Numbered from the stretch's first letter, positions 47,687 to 55,935 are shown. The stretch: 64,000 bases of DNA from Pseudoalteromonas amylolytica (GCF_001854605.1 NZ_MKJU01000026.1:124001-188000), one strand, 5' to 3'. A program made the numbers and translations. The notes: a model not told the origin generated them from the sequence alone.

Positions 47687-48685
47687 CTAAAACAATTCAA
47701 TATCACCTGAATGATGGTTATTTTGTTTATCTTTTAAGCTCGAATATGCGGTCACTTTATTGCGGCCATCTTGCTTAGATTGGTAGAGCGCTCTGTCTGC
47801 TCGATTAACAAAATCAGCAACCTGCGCAGCATCTTTTAATTCAACAAATCCCATACTAATTGTTACTTTTCCCACCTGAGGAAACCGAGTGTCGGCTATC
47901 AAGGCGCGTACACCATCTAGTTTAGCCATGGCTTTAGCTTCGTGTTCACACGGAAATACTATTGCAAACTCTTCGCCACCATAACGAAAAACGTAGTCTC
48001 CCGCCCGAAAGTTACTTTTTAGTAACTGTGCAACCAGTAATATCACCTCGTCACCGATGACGTGACCATAATTGTCATTAACATGTTTAAATAAGTCGAT
48101 GTCCGCGATAGCCATATACCAATGGAGCTGCTGCTTGCTCTCACGAACCAGCCATGCTTCTTTTCCCGAAGCGATATCGATGATTTTTTCATCAAAGGTC
48201 TGACGGTTCAATAACTGTGTTAATGGGTCCATACGTGCGTATTGTAGTGTCGCCAATTGATGCACATATACATTAAGAATGTGATTGAGTACCGAGTACC
48301 CAGAAGTCGGAATGATAGATTGATTGTGAAGCACTAAAAACCCCAGCACCAACCCTTGATATCTCACGGGCAGCACTTGTATGTGTGCTAAATTAAGTAG
48401 CTGCACGTCCTGATTTAGTTTCCGTAGACGCTCTAACAATGGCGGCACGTCAACTTCCAATAAGGCTGTTTTGTTTTCATCGCAAAGCTGCTTACCTGTT
48501 GATGCTAGCGTTAAACAAGGTGTTTGCTGTACAGAAAGGCTTTTACTGAAGTAAAAGGCAAATATACCGGAATCACCCAATAGCTGATTCAATGTATTGG
48601 CTAAGCAGCTATCTAAAGTGTGTTCACTATTTTGCGAAATCAGCCCTATAGTCCATTCATAGCCACACGATGATATTTTTTCCAT
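47687..48685 (-). CDS. Diguanylate cyclase
   Basis: Makes cyclic di-GMP from two GTP. The ATG at 48685 (AAGG upstream) gives 332 residues; a TTG two codons upstream is less likely. The N-terminal half looks like a GAF-type sensor (about residues 20-155). A GGDEF domain starts near MDPLTQLLNRQTFD and has an intact active site GGEEF with the I-site RAGD five residues upstream, so product inhibition is expected. No membrane segment was seen. It lies near proB and the glutaredoxin gene, with no obvious functional link. Confidence 0.93.
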   Translation of the reverse strand: MEKISSCGYEWTIGLISQNSEHTLDSCLANTLNQLLGDSGIFAFYFSKSLSVQQTPCLTLASTGKQLCDENKTALLEVDVPPLLERLRKLNQDVQLLNLAHIQVLPVRYQGLVLGFLVLHNQSIIPTSGYSVLNHILNVYVHQLATLQYARMDPLTQLLNRQTFDEKIIDIASGKEAWLVRESKQQLHWYMAIADIDLFKHVNDNYGHVIGDEVILLVAQLLKSNFRAGDYVFRYGGEEFAIVFPCEHEAKAMAKLDGVRALIADTRFPQVGKVTISMGFVELKDAAQVADFVNRADRALYQSKQDGRNKVTAYSSLKDKQNNHHSGDIELF

Positions 48686-48762
48686 CTGCAACCTTGTTGT
48701 TGTACACAGTAGCTTAAGTCTAGCGTAACTCGCTCATTTTGCATGTGATTAACCGTACAGAT

Positions 48763-49863
48763 TTATAGCAAAACCATATCATCACGATGGATAACCACAC
48801 TCGATGCTTTGTAACCAAGTGCCGATGCAATATCTAAACTATGACAACCTTTAATGGTATCGAGCTCTCGCTCCGAAAATCCACATAATCCTTTTGCTAT
48901 CACTTGTCCTTGGCTGTCAGTCACGGTGATTAGATCTCCCCGAACAAAGCTGCCTGATACGCCTACCACGCCTTTGGCTAATAAGCTGGCACCTTGGCGT
49001 GCAATAGCTAGGCATGCACCGTTATCAATAATCACGGTACCAGTGGATTTTGGTGCCGATAATAACCACTTTTTCCGCCCCTCTAGCGGTGCGTCAAAAC
49101 GCATGAACGTCGTGCTGAGTGCTTCTTTGCTCATGATTTTTAGAACAATATCCGCTTCACTCCCCTTTGCTATCACAGTTTCGATCCCCGCGCGCTGTGC
49201 GATATCTGCCGCTTGTAACTTGGTTGCCATACCACCGGTTCCAAGTGATGTGCCACTGTCACCGGCTAACGCTCTCAACTCATCATCAATTTTATGGACC
49301 TGAGCAATTAACTCGGCCTGCGGATTTGTGCGAGGATCGGCGGTGAACAGCCCTACTTGGTCAGTTAACAATACCAGTTTGTTAGCATTCGCTAAGATGG
49401 CGACCATGGCAGATAGATTGTCATTGTCTCCTACTTTTATTTCGCTGGTTGCAACCGCGTCATTTTCGTTGATGATAGGAATGACTTGGTGTTTTAATAA
49501 TTGCGTCAACGTATCTCTGGCTGTTAAATAACGCTCCCTATGTTCCACATCCGCACGGGTTAACAACATTTGTGCCACTGGAATATCATAAAGTGCGAAC
49601 AAACTCTGCCACAGGTGAATTAACTGCCCTTGACCGATGGCCGCCAACATTTGTTTCTCTGAGATTGAATCACCCACCGGTTGGGCTAGCTGAGAGCGAC
49701 CCGCAGCGACTGCGCCACTTGATACCAATACAATTTGATGACCTTGCTGCTTGAGCGTTGCACATTGTCGCACCAGTTCCACCATACGGGGTTTGTTGAG
49801 GTGAATATCACCCGCTGTGAGCACACTAGTTCCTAATTTTATGACGATTGTTTGCTGCCCCAT
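48763..49863 (-). CDS. proB: Glutamate 5-kinase
   Basis: First enzyme of proline synthesis, an ATP-dependent kinase of glutamate. The 366-residue protein has the amino-acid kinase fold with KLGTSVL at the N-terminus and VLVSSGAVAAGR. INENDAVA and FGDND-like VGDNDNLSA, plus SLGTGGMATKL, follow. A C-terminal PUA domain ends the protein, as in E. coli ProB (367). The usual partner proA is not adjacent in this window. Confidence 0.96.
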   Translation of the reverse strand: MGQQTIVIKLGTSVLTAGDIHLNKPRMVELVRQCATLKQQGHQIVLVSSGAVAAGRSQLAQPVGDSISEKQMLAAIGQGQLIHLWQSLFALYDIPVAQMLLTRADVEHRERYLTARDTLTQLLKHQVIPIINENDAVATSEIKVGDNDNLSAMVAILANANKLVLLTDQVGLFTADPRTNPQAELIAQVHKIDDELRALAGDSGTSLGTGGMATKLQAADIAQRAGIETVIAKGSEADIVLKIMSKEALSTTFMRFDAPLEGRKKWLLSAPKSTGTVIIDNGACLAIARQGASLLAKGVVGVSGSFVRGDLITVTDSQGQVIAKGLCGFSERELDTIKGCHSLDIASALGYKASSVVIHRDDMVLL

Positions 49864-50078
49864 AATCCCACTCTCAGAAATAAAAAATCAGTTATATCAG
49901 AGCCGGGCAAAGGCACAAGCAAATTTTGTTCATAAAGACACAAAGTGCTAGAATCGCGCGCTAAACAACGGTTGTCACTCATCCATAGAATGCGTGTTCA
50001 ATCATTGAACAAAGTCATGTTCACCATCAACAATGTGAGTGCAAATCACTGTCATAGTGGCAAGTAGGAGATTGATTA

Positions 50079-50294
50079 ATGAAAACACACTCGAAACGAA
50101 AAGAGCTCATCATGTTGCCGCTACTACTGATCACCATAGTGTTATGTATAGGTGGGCACTATATTTTACAACCGAATTATCAAGACAGTTCTATCGCTGA
50201 ATATGCACTGGCTGCTCTACCGTTTTTAATGTTTGCGGTGGTGCTTGTCGCCATTAAACTGGCGATTAAGGCCGACAAGCAAGAAGACGAGTGA
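50079..50294 (+). CDS. Small two-helix membrane protein
   Basis: 71-residue protein of unknown family, with a good AGGAG 8 nt before the ATG. A basic N-terminus (MKTHSKRKE) is followed by two membrane segments (about residues 11-30 and 41-64) and a charged C-terminal tail. It ends 4 bp from the convergent DUF1543 gene. Small proteins of this type often act as regulators of larger membrane complexes, but nothing in the sequence tells which. Confidence 0.6.
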   Translation: MKTHSKRKELIMLPLLLITIVLCIGGHYILQPNYQDSSIAEYALAALPFLMFAVVLVAIKLAIKADKQEDE

Positions 50295-50297
50295 TCA

Positions 50298-50798
50298 TTA
50301 TAAAATGTGATAGCCAAACCAATCAGGTGTTATAGGCTGGCTTTTACCACTTGGAGTAAGGGCAATAAAATACTGTTGGTCCACTAAATCTATCGCAAAA
50401 CAGTCATCTACATCATGTAGGTTGTCTTTATGTAGATGACTCATACCGCTGAGCAAACCTGCTTTAGCCTTTTCTTTTGCTTCATATTCACTTTGTGCCA
50501 CAAACAAGGCAAAGTCATGTTGTTCCGCTAAGCGCTCTGGAACATAAGCCCCCAGATTCACAAAGTACAGTTTTTGCTGTTGCTTTGGTTGCTCAGTCAC
50601 TAGGCTGACCTCATAACCATCCGCATGTTCGATAACAGCGTATGAATCCATATGAACGGCCGATTTATCGCCAACCCACTGCGCTTTTAGCTTTTGATAG
50701 CAATCTTCAATCTTTTCCCCAACAACAAAACGCACATCGTGCATCTCGATATGGCAACCCGCTACGCGACCACCCAAGTAAACCATAAATAACTTCAT
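50298..50798 (-). CDS. DUF1543 domain-containing protein
   Basis: 166-residue protein matching DUF1543, a family of unknown function. The pattern begins MKLFMVYLGGRVAGCHIEMHDVRFVVG split by one conserved region, and repeats a similar fold in the second half (LYFVNLGAYVPERLAEQHDF). That internal similarity fits the two-repeat layout of the family. Cytoplasmic by appearance. It is convergent with the small membrane protein and divergent from the amidohydrolase gene. Confidence 0.8.
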   Translation of the reverse strand: MKLFMVYLGGRVAGCHIEMHDVRFVVGEKIEDCYQKLKAQWVGDKSAVHMDSYAVIEHADGYEVSLVTEQPKQQQKLYFVNLGAYVPERLAEQHDFALFVAQSEYEAKEKAKAGLLSGMSHLHKDNLHDVDDCFAIDLVDQQYFIALTPSGKSQPITPDWFGYHIL

Positions 50799-50906
50799 TC
50801 CAGTCCCTTAATGTAGAACAAAAACCAATAATATCATTATTTTGAGTCAAAGCTAAAACTACGCTAAGGTGGGTTACAAAAATAACAATCGACATGGACT
50901 AAGCCT

Positions 50907-52547
50907 ATGAAACTTTTAGTAAGCCTGAGTGTTTTGCTTTGTAGCCTGATGGTACAGGCCAAAACAACCATGATCCACAATGTCCAAGGCTACACACCGA
51001 CCAAACAAGGATCCGTAGAGTCATTTTCAGTATTGGTGTTTAAAGATGGCAAGGTTATCAAAACAGGAGATGACAATACCCTAAAGCAGTTTCCAAACGC
51101 GGTGAGAATAGACGGTAAAGGAAAAACACTGCTGCCAGGGCTTGTAGATGCACATGGTCATATCATCGGCCTTGGAAATAACCTGATGCGACTTGATGTA
51201 CGCGGCAGCAAAACGGTTGCTGAAGTAGGTAAGCGTCTTCGCGAATACGCAAAGCAAGCACCCGAGGGCTGGATATTAGGTCGAGGCTGGGATCAAACGT
51301 TGTGGCCAGAAAAAGAGTTTCCAACCGCAGCGGATCTAGACCGTTATGTTAAAGATCGCCCTGTTGTGCTCACCCGCGTCGATGGTCACGCGATTTGGGT
51401 TAACTCTAAGGCGATGCAACTTGCGGGTATCAATACGCAAACTCAAGCCCCTGCTGGCGGTGAAATTTTACGTCTAGCAAAAAATAAACCCAGTGGCATA
51501 TTCATCGACAAAGCGGAACAGCTGGTCAATACACACATTCCTCCTATGAGTGACGAGCAAAGACAACGGGCCCTGAATAAGGCGGGTGAACATCTATTGG
51601 GTTTGGGGATCACCTCTGCACATGATGCGGGTATCGCGTATAAAACATGGCAACTATACCAACAGCGTGCTGAGCAACACACACTCCCTATTCGTATTTA
51701 CGCAATGCTCAGCGCGGCCGACCCGCACTTAGCAAAGATGTTAGGGCAAGGCGTCATTAAAGATAAAGATGATTTTCTGTCTATTCGTAGTGTGAAAATC
51801 TATGCAGATGGTGCATTAGGCAGTCGTGGCGCAGCATTGCTAGATGACTACCATGATAGAGCTGGTTATCAAGGTTTGATGCTGGAAACGCAAAACCAGC
51901 TTGAAAACCTGTTGAAGCAAAGTTTCTCCAGTGGTTATAGCGCTCATACTCACGCCATTGGTGATAGAGCAAACCGTATCGTGCTCGATAGCTATGAGAA
52001 AATATTCAAACAAGTGGGCGGTAAACTACTGCGTAACCGCATTGAGCACGCACAAATTGTTCACCCAGACGATATCCCACGCTTTAAAGCACTAGCCATT
52101 ATCCCTTCAATGCAGCCTATTCATGCAACCTCGGATATGCATATGGCCGAACAGCGCTTAGACGAACAGCAATTACGAGGTGCCTACGCGTGGCAAACAT
52201 TCTTAAAACAGGGCAGTAAAATAGCGGCAGGTTCCGACTTTCCGGTTGAGCTTGCCAACCCATTTCATGGTCTCCATGCTGCGATCACACGTATGTCGCG
52301 CACAAATCAGCCGGAAGGGGGATGGCGTGCTGCCGAGCGATTAAATAGAGAGCAAGCACTACGCGCATTTACACTTGATGCGGCTTACGCTGCATTTCAA
52401 GAATATAAACTAGGTAGTTTAGAGCAAGGTAAATGGGCAGACTTTATTTTACTGGATCAAGATTACTTCAAAGTGCCTATATCGCAAATAGATGATATTC
52501 AGGTTTTACAGACTTGGCTGGCAGGTAGCTTAGTGTATCAACGCTAA
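50907..52547 (+). CDS. Exported amidohydrolase (YtcJ-like, amidohydrolase 3 family)
   Basis: 546-residue metal-dependent hydrolase with a signal peptide (MKLLVSLSVLLCSLMVQA). The metal-binding motif VDAHGHIIGLG is followed later by HTHAIGDRANRIVLDSYE and RIEHAQIV. The C-terminal HGLHAAITRM and GSLEQGKWADFILLD segments are those of the YtcJ-type amidohydrolase 3 family. The periplasmic location follows from the signal. The substrate, probably an amide or a cyclic ureide, is unknown. It stands as a single-gene unit between the DUF1543 gene and a YgjV-like gene. Confidence 0.87.
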   Translation: MKLLVSLSVLLCSLMVQAKTTMIHNVQGYTPTKQGSVESFSVLVFKDGKVIKTGDDNTLKQFPNAVRIDGKGKTLLPGLVDAHGHIIGLGNNLMRLDVRGSKTVAEVGKRLREYAKQAPEGWILGRGWDQTLWPEKEFPTAADLDRYVKDRPVVLTRVDGHAIWVNSKAMQLAGINTQTQAPAGGEILRLAKNKPSGIFIDKAEQLVNTHIPPMSDEQRQRALNKAGEHLLGLGITSAHDAGIAYKTWQLYQQRAEQHTLPIRIYAMLSAADPHLAKMLGQGVIKDKDDFLSIRSVKIYADGALGSRGAALLDDYHDRAGYQGLMLETQNQLENLLKQSFSSGYSAHTHAIGDRANRIVLDSYEKIFKQVGGKLLRNRIEHAQIVHPDDIPRFKALAIIPSMQPIHATSDMHMAEQRLDEQQLRGAYAWQTFLKQGSKIAAGSDFPVELANPFHGLHAAITRMSRTNQPEGGWRAAERLNREQALRAFTLDAAYAAFQEYKLGSLEQGKWADFILLDQDYFKVPISQIDDIQVLQTWLAGSLVYQR

Positions 52548-52557
52548 GCTAAAAGTG

Positions 52558-52582
52558 ACATCGGGCTTAGCATGCCCGATGT
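52558..52582. terminator. Hairpin between amidohydrolase and YgjV-like genes
   Basis: Inverted repeat ACATCGGGC / GCCCGATGT with a 7-nt loop at the meeting point of two converging genes. It has only a weak T-tract, and its right arm includes the last codons of the YgjV-like gene. Confidence 0.55.
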
Positions 52583-52782
52583 AGCTTATACAAGTGATAT
52601 AGATTGACCACTGCTAAAAGGCCATTTGTAAAAGCAACTGGCCACGCCTCAATCATCACACCATAAACGGTAAAACATACACACCCGGTTAGGTTAAACC
52701 AACGCAATTTAACCACATTACTCATCATTAACGAGATAACCAAAAAAACAGAGGCAATATAGCCTAAATATTCCCAAGTCAT
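52567..52782 (-). CDS. Small YgjV/PQ-loop-like inner-membrane protein
   Basis: 71-residue hydrophobic protein with three membrane segments. The pattern WEYLGYIASVFLVISLMM, then KLRWFNLTGCVCFTVYG and WPVAFTNGLLAVVN, matches a widespread family of small inner-membrane proteins related to YgjV and PQ-loop proteins, sometimes mislabelled uroporphyrinogen decarboxylase. The function is unknown; a transport-related role is plausible. The GGAGAG ribosome site lies 6-8 nt upstream. An unusual structured RNA element lies 80-170 nt upstream on the same strand and may control this gene. Confidence 0.72.
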   Translation of the reverse strand: MTWEYLGYIASVFLVISLMMSNVVKLRWFNLTGCVCFTVYGVMIEAWPVAFTNGLLAVVNLYHLYKLHRAC

Positions 52783-52855
52783 TTGTTCTCTCCGGTCAGT
52801 TGAGTTAGCATAGTGGGTCGCGTAGTAACAATGTGTGTAAGATTAAGCCTAGAAG

Positions 52856-52956
52856 AAAAAAGCTAACCCACAAACCCCTTGAATTAGTACCCTAGTAAGC
52901 TCTAACACGGGATGGGGGCTAAACGAGGAAAACCTCAATAGCAGGTGTGAGTTAGC
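52856..52956 (-). ncRNA. Unassigned structured RNA element with terminator-like 3' end
   Basis: Read on the minus strand, a closing helix GCTAACTCACA / TGTGGGTTAGC pairs over all 11 positions (one G-U) and is directly followed by TTTTTT. On the plus strand the same repeat has a C-A mismatch, so the RNA is probably transcribed leftwards. Inside lie two arms. The first is GCTA-TT-GAGG-TTTT-CCTC-GTT-TAGC. The second is CCCC-AT-CCC paired with GGG and GGGG on its right side, which makes a three-way-junction layout. A candidate promoter (TTGTCC at 53008-53003, 17-bp spacer, TAAAGA) lies upstream. It does not look like any common riboswitch I can recall. It could be a stand-alone small RNA or a riboswitch for the YgjV-like gene. 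Confidence 0.6.
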
Positions 52957-53002
52957 GTAAAAGCAATGTCTTCATGCTATCTTTATTCAATATTAATAAA
53001 TA

Positions 53003-53014
53003 GGACAAATGTCC
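53003..53014. promoter_or_regulatory. Palindrome upstream of the Crp/Fnr-type regulator gene
   Basis: GGACAAATGTCC, a perfect inverted repeat (5-bp half-sites around AT), located 15 bp before the regulator's start codon and overlapping the predicted promoter of the leftward structured RNA. It could be an autoregulatory operator. No match to the Fnr or Crp consensus was seen. Confidence 0.4.
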
Positions 53015-53028
53015 GAAGAGCCATCTAG

Positions 53029-53685
53029 ATGTTTCAATATCATTTTTCGACGAACTTAGTGGAACAATTGCTTAGCTTTGCGGGCAACGCTTTTGTACAC
53101 AACAAAAAAGACGTATTAATCCATCAAGACGAACCTTTAACTAAGCTAATTTTAGTCAGAAGTGGCACCGTATCATTTAGCTATGATGTGGGTAATGGCC
53201 GCCGTTTGCTGCTAGGGCAGCTGGATTGTAATAATACCTTGATCGGTGAAATTGAAGCCCTAAACAACCAACCTTGTATCTATACGGTCACTTGTTTAAG
53301 CGATGTACAATATAACCTAATTGAGCTGAAACATTGGCGCCAACTGTTACTTGATCAACCCGAATTAAGTTTATATACCGCACAAACCATTGCGGCAAAG
53401 TTTGCTGAGAACCAAAAAATCAACCTCGACAAATTGCTATTACCGCTTAGCTACAATATTGCTAAAGACTGTTTGTTACGCGCAGAAAACAACAACCCTA
53501 CCCTACTTCGCGCTTATCCTACGGTTAATGCGGAAGCTGAGCGCTTTGCCACAACCGAGCGTGCCTATCGACGTGTAGTGACTGAGTTAGTAGATAAAGG
53601 TTTGATTATCAGAAGTAGTGAAGGCCTAAAACCTGTAGATTTGGATGCGTTGGAAGAGTTTGTAGACAGCTTTGCACAGATTTAA
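53029..53685 (+). CDS. Crp/Fnr-family transcriptional regulator (YeiL-like)
   Basis: 218-residue regulator. The cyclic-nucleotide-binding beta-barrel occupies about residues 15-125 (LILVRSGTVSFSY, IGEIEALNNQPCIYTV). A connecting helix and a C-terminal winged helix follow (AERFATTERAYRRVVTELVD, KGLIIRSS). The phosphate-cassette arginine of Crp (GELA....PRSA) is absent: the segment reads IGEIEALNNQPCIY. So cAMP is unlikely to be the ligand. There is no N-terminal Fnr cysteine cluster. It resembles the YeiL branch. A palindrome just upstream may be its own operator. Confidence 0.85.
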   Translation: MFQYHFSTNLVEQLLSFAGNAFVHNKKDVLIHQDEPLTKLILVRSGTVSFSYDVGNGRRLLLGQLDCNNTLIGEIEALNNQPCIYTVTCLSDVQYNLIELKHWRQLLLDQPELSLYTAQTIAAKFAENQKINLDKLLLPLSYNIAKDCLLRAENNNPTLLRAYPTVNAEAERFATTERAYRRVVTELVDKGLIIRSSEGLKPVDLDALEEFVDSFAQI

Positions 53686-53708
53686 TGGCTTGCCATTCGG
53701 CAAGCCAT
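53685..53708. terminator. Hairpin after the Crp/Fnr-type gene
   Basis: ATGGCTTGCC-ATTC-GGCAAGCCAT starting at the stop codon, a perfect 10-bp stem between converging genes. No long T-run follows. Confidence 0.6.
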
Positions 53709-53717
53709 ATATTTGGC

Positions 53718-54278
53718 TTACTTAAACAAATCCTGAATGTTGCTCAAGTCAGACTTGCCTTCAATAATTTCATCTGGTGTTAGGCCTGAAAGCTCATGTG
53801 GAAACACCAGCCACTCATCTGATTCGTGAATAAAGTAATCAGGTTTCATCGGCACTTTCGTATTTTTTGGCTTGTAGTATGGACAAGCAACGCGAATATC
53901 TTTTGGTAAATTGAGACGCATCAACTCCGCCAGCTTTTCTTTAAGCGCATAGATGCTACGGCCTGAGTCAAAAACATCATCCACTATCAGCAGTGAGTCA
54001 CCCGCATTCGCGTTTTCTATGATGTAGTGAAGCCCATGTACTTTAATTTCTTTCGATTGCTTACCAATGCCGTAATAGGATGACGTGCGTACCGCGATAT
54101 GATCGGTTTCTATTCCTTTGTAGTCGTAGTACTCTTGTACCGCTATACCAATGGGTGCACCACCACGCCAAATACCAATAATAAAATCAGGACGAAACCC
54201 ATCTTCATAGACTTGCGCTGCAACGCGAAATGAATCTTCCAATAGTTGCTGTGCAGTGATATAGCACTTATCTGACAT
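53718..54278 (-). CDS. Purine phosphoribosyltransferase (hypoxanthine-type)
   Basis: 186-residue type I phosphoribosyltransferase, most likely for purine base salvage. The PRPP-binding loop LLIVDDVFDSGRSIYALKE is clear, and the N-terminal IGIWRGGAPIGIAVQEYYDY contains the Gly-rich loop of the fold. The C-terminal hood resembles hypoxanthine/xanthine enzymes of marine gammaproteobacteria. The precise base (hypoxanthine, guanine or xanthine) cannot be set by eye. It is a single-gene unit. Confidence 0.82.
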   Translation of the reverse strand: MSDKCYITAQQLLEDSFRVAAQVYEDGFRPDFIIGIWRGGAPIGIAVQEYYDYKGIETDHIAVRTSSYYGIGKQSKEIKVHGLHYIIENANAGDSLLIVDDVFDSGRSIYALKEKLAELMRLNLPKDIRVACPYYKPKNTKVPMKPDYFIHESDEWLVFPHELSGLTPDEIIEGKSDLSNIQDLFK

Positions 54279-54608
54279 ACAAAAAACCCCGTGAGAACCA
54301 AATAATATCGTGTGTTATCTGCTGCGAGCCAGTTACCTTAAGGGTATAAACCAGTTAACGCAGCTTAAGTAATAACCGCTTATTTTAGCGTAGATAAATA
54401 AAAAATGCTTGTGTTGATGTATTGGCTAATGAAAAGATAATGCGCAATTGCATCTAAACGCATATGAATGGCGTACAGCGCAGACATGACAGGCCCCAAA
54501 TAAGGCTTTTTGGCGTTTAACACACTATAAAAATCAATTAACTGACTCTATTTATCGGTATTGATGATAACGTCGCTCTATTATGAGATTGTTGTTTAAG
54601 GAATTAAT
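54279..54608. other. 330-bp intergenic region
   Basis: Between the phosphoribosyltransferase gene and a rightward membrane-protein gene. No ORF, repeat or convincing RNA structure was found; it probably holds only the two divergent promoters. AAGGAATTAAT before 54609 is the ribosome-binding site of the next gene. Confidence 0.6.
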
Positions 54609-54989
54609 ATGGCTGAATTAAAGGATAGAATCGTACACGAAGAAGAGCTGATCCATAGGCGACTTGGTTGGATGCTTGCTTTTCAAGGTTTTTTATTTGC
54701 TTCTTACTCTAAAGTGTTTTCAGGAAGCTTAACACTAGATGCTCAGCTTGCAATAGTCTTGCCGGCGGTTGGTCTGGCCAGCGCCCTGTTGACCCTGTCG
54801 GGCATCGCAGGTGCATACATCAGTATTGGTGCCGAACGAAACAAACAGCAAGCACAGCAGCCTTCTGCACCTGCTTCACAAGTAACTGATTTTGGTGCCG
54901 GTGGCTGGGCTAAATATTTGGGCAGACTCAACGCATTTGGCCTACCTGTAATTCTCTCAAGCGCTTGGTTATACTTACTGTGGTTTTGA
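54609..54989 (+). CDS. Hypothetical three-helix membrane protein
   Basis: 126-residue inner-membrane protein with AAGG 9 nt before the start. A charged head (MAELKDRIVHEEELIHRRLG) leads to a first membrane segment (WMLAFQGFLFASY), a second around residues 45-75, and a C-terminal one (AFGLPVILSSAWLYLLWF). The LIHRRLGWMLAFQGFLFASY pattern occurs in other uncharacterised bacterial membrane proteins. The function is unknown. It converges tightly with the zeta-like gene (13 bp between the stops). Confidence 0.65.
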   Translation: MAELKDRIVHEEELIHRRLGWMLAFQGFLFASYSKVFSGSLTLDAQLAIVLPAVGLASALLTLSGIAGAYISIGAERNKQQAQQPSAPASQVTDFGAGGWAKYLGRLNAFGLPVILSSAWLYLLWF

Positions 54990-55002
54990 CAATGAAAAAA
55001 TT

Positions 55003-55692
55003 TTAACGTGGAGCAAACTCGCTTTGCTCCACTTCATTGACGACAAAATGCTTTTTATATCGAATCATCATGTTTTGCAATGCATTAAAGCGCTCATCAA
55101 TGTATTTAATAGGCGTATATCTACCACCATCCCGTAGTGAGTTTTGCCGCTCGGCTCGCTGCTTTGCCAATTGTGAAGAGCATTGAATGTAATGGATGCG
55201 CAGCTCATATCCATATTGATTTACAATGACTTTGTAAAGTTCCAAATGCTGCTTAGGTGTAGAGCTATGCTCAAATACAATATTACACTTCATTTCCAAC
55301 GCCCTCTGTAGCAACTCATAGCCAAGCACCCTGGCCACCAGCTCACATTTATGGAACGCCAGCTCGCTATCTACCTGCAACAGGTTTTGATAATAGGATA
55401 GCTCTTTCATCAGCGCATCAAACGAAATAAGCAGATAACCTAAAAAGTCACCTTTTTTGCTTTGAATAAATGAGCTTTTTCCAGAAAAAGGAATACCTGA
55501 TACAACCTCAAACATTGGAGTTTTTTGTTTGTGTTGGGTTTGTAGCTTTGCACAAATGAGAGCCTCAATTTCAGCTTCAGCTTGCCTATATGGCCAGTCT
55601 TGCTCACTAATATCGAGGTGTTCAAAAACCCGCGCTATGTCATTAAACTGGTAGCCTGTAATGCTGTACACAACTTGGTTTATCGAAAGCAT
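55003..55692 (-). CDS. Zeta-toxin-like P-loop NTPase
   Basis: 229-residue protein with Walker A GIPFSGKSSF near residue 67 and the downstream acidic SFDALM segment where zeta-type kinases bind substrate. The helical ELVARVLGYELLQRALEM, NIVFEHSS and RAERQNSLRDGGRY segments fit the zeta-toxin/AAA-kinase fold. No epsilon-like antitoxin gene lies next to it: the neighbours are a small membrane protein and a tRNA gene. So a classic toxin-antitoxin pair is not supported. It could equally be a metabolite or nucleotide kinase. Confidence 0.7.
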   Translation of the reverse strand: MLSINQVVYSITGYQFNDIARVFEHLDISEQDWPYRQAEAEIEALICAKLQTQHKQKTPMFEVVSGIPFSGKSSFIQSKKGDFLGYLLISFDALMKELSYYQNLLQVDSELAFHKCELVARVLGYELLQRALEMKCNIVFEHSSTPKQHLELYKVIVNQYGYELRIHYIQCSSQLAKQRAERQNSLRDGGRYTPIKYIDERFNALQNMMIRYKKHFVVNEVEQSEFAPR

Positions 55693-55816
55693 TTCTCTGC
55701 CCTAAACATCCTGATGTCCTCAGCTAATGTAGCATAAACAAAATAATTGAAACAGCAGATAACCACAGCATAGGTTAAAGCGGATACTAAACATATCATT
55801 TAGTTACAGGCATAAA

Positions 55817-55842
55817 AAAACCCCAGCCAAACGGCTAGGGTT
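55817..55842 (-). terminator. Terminator of the tRNA-Leu gene
   Basis: On the minus strand, CCCTAGCC-GTTT-GGCTGGGG followed by TTTTTTT, just downstream of the tRNA. Confidence 0.85.
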
Positions 55843-55850
55843 ATAAAAAG

Positions 55851-55935
55851 TGGTACCAGTGGGCGGACTTGAACCGCCACGCCCGAAGGCAACGGATTTT
55901 GAATCCGTCATGTCTACCAATTCCATCACACTGGC
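55851..55935 (-). tRNA. tRNA-Leu (CAA anticodon)
   Basis: 85-nt class II tRNA with encoded CCA end. The acceptor is GCCAGTG / CACTGGT with A discriminator, the anticodon loop is TTCAAAA, the long variable arm contains TGCCTTCGGGCG and the T-loop is GGTTCAAGTCC. Confidence 0.95.

Noticed and set aside
52862-52956. Integron attC site
   Set aside because: The outer repeat resembles GTTAGC/GCTAAC, but the attC core GTTRRRY is not met, there is no cassette array or integrase, and the U-tract fits a transcript end better.
55003-55692. Classic epsilon/zeta toxin-antitoxin system
   Set aside because: No small antitoxin gene is adjacent on the same strand.
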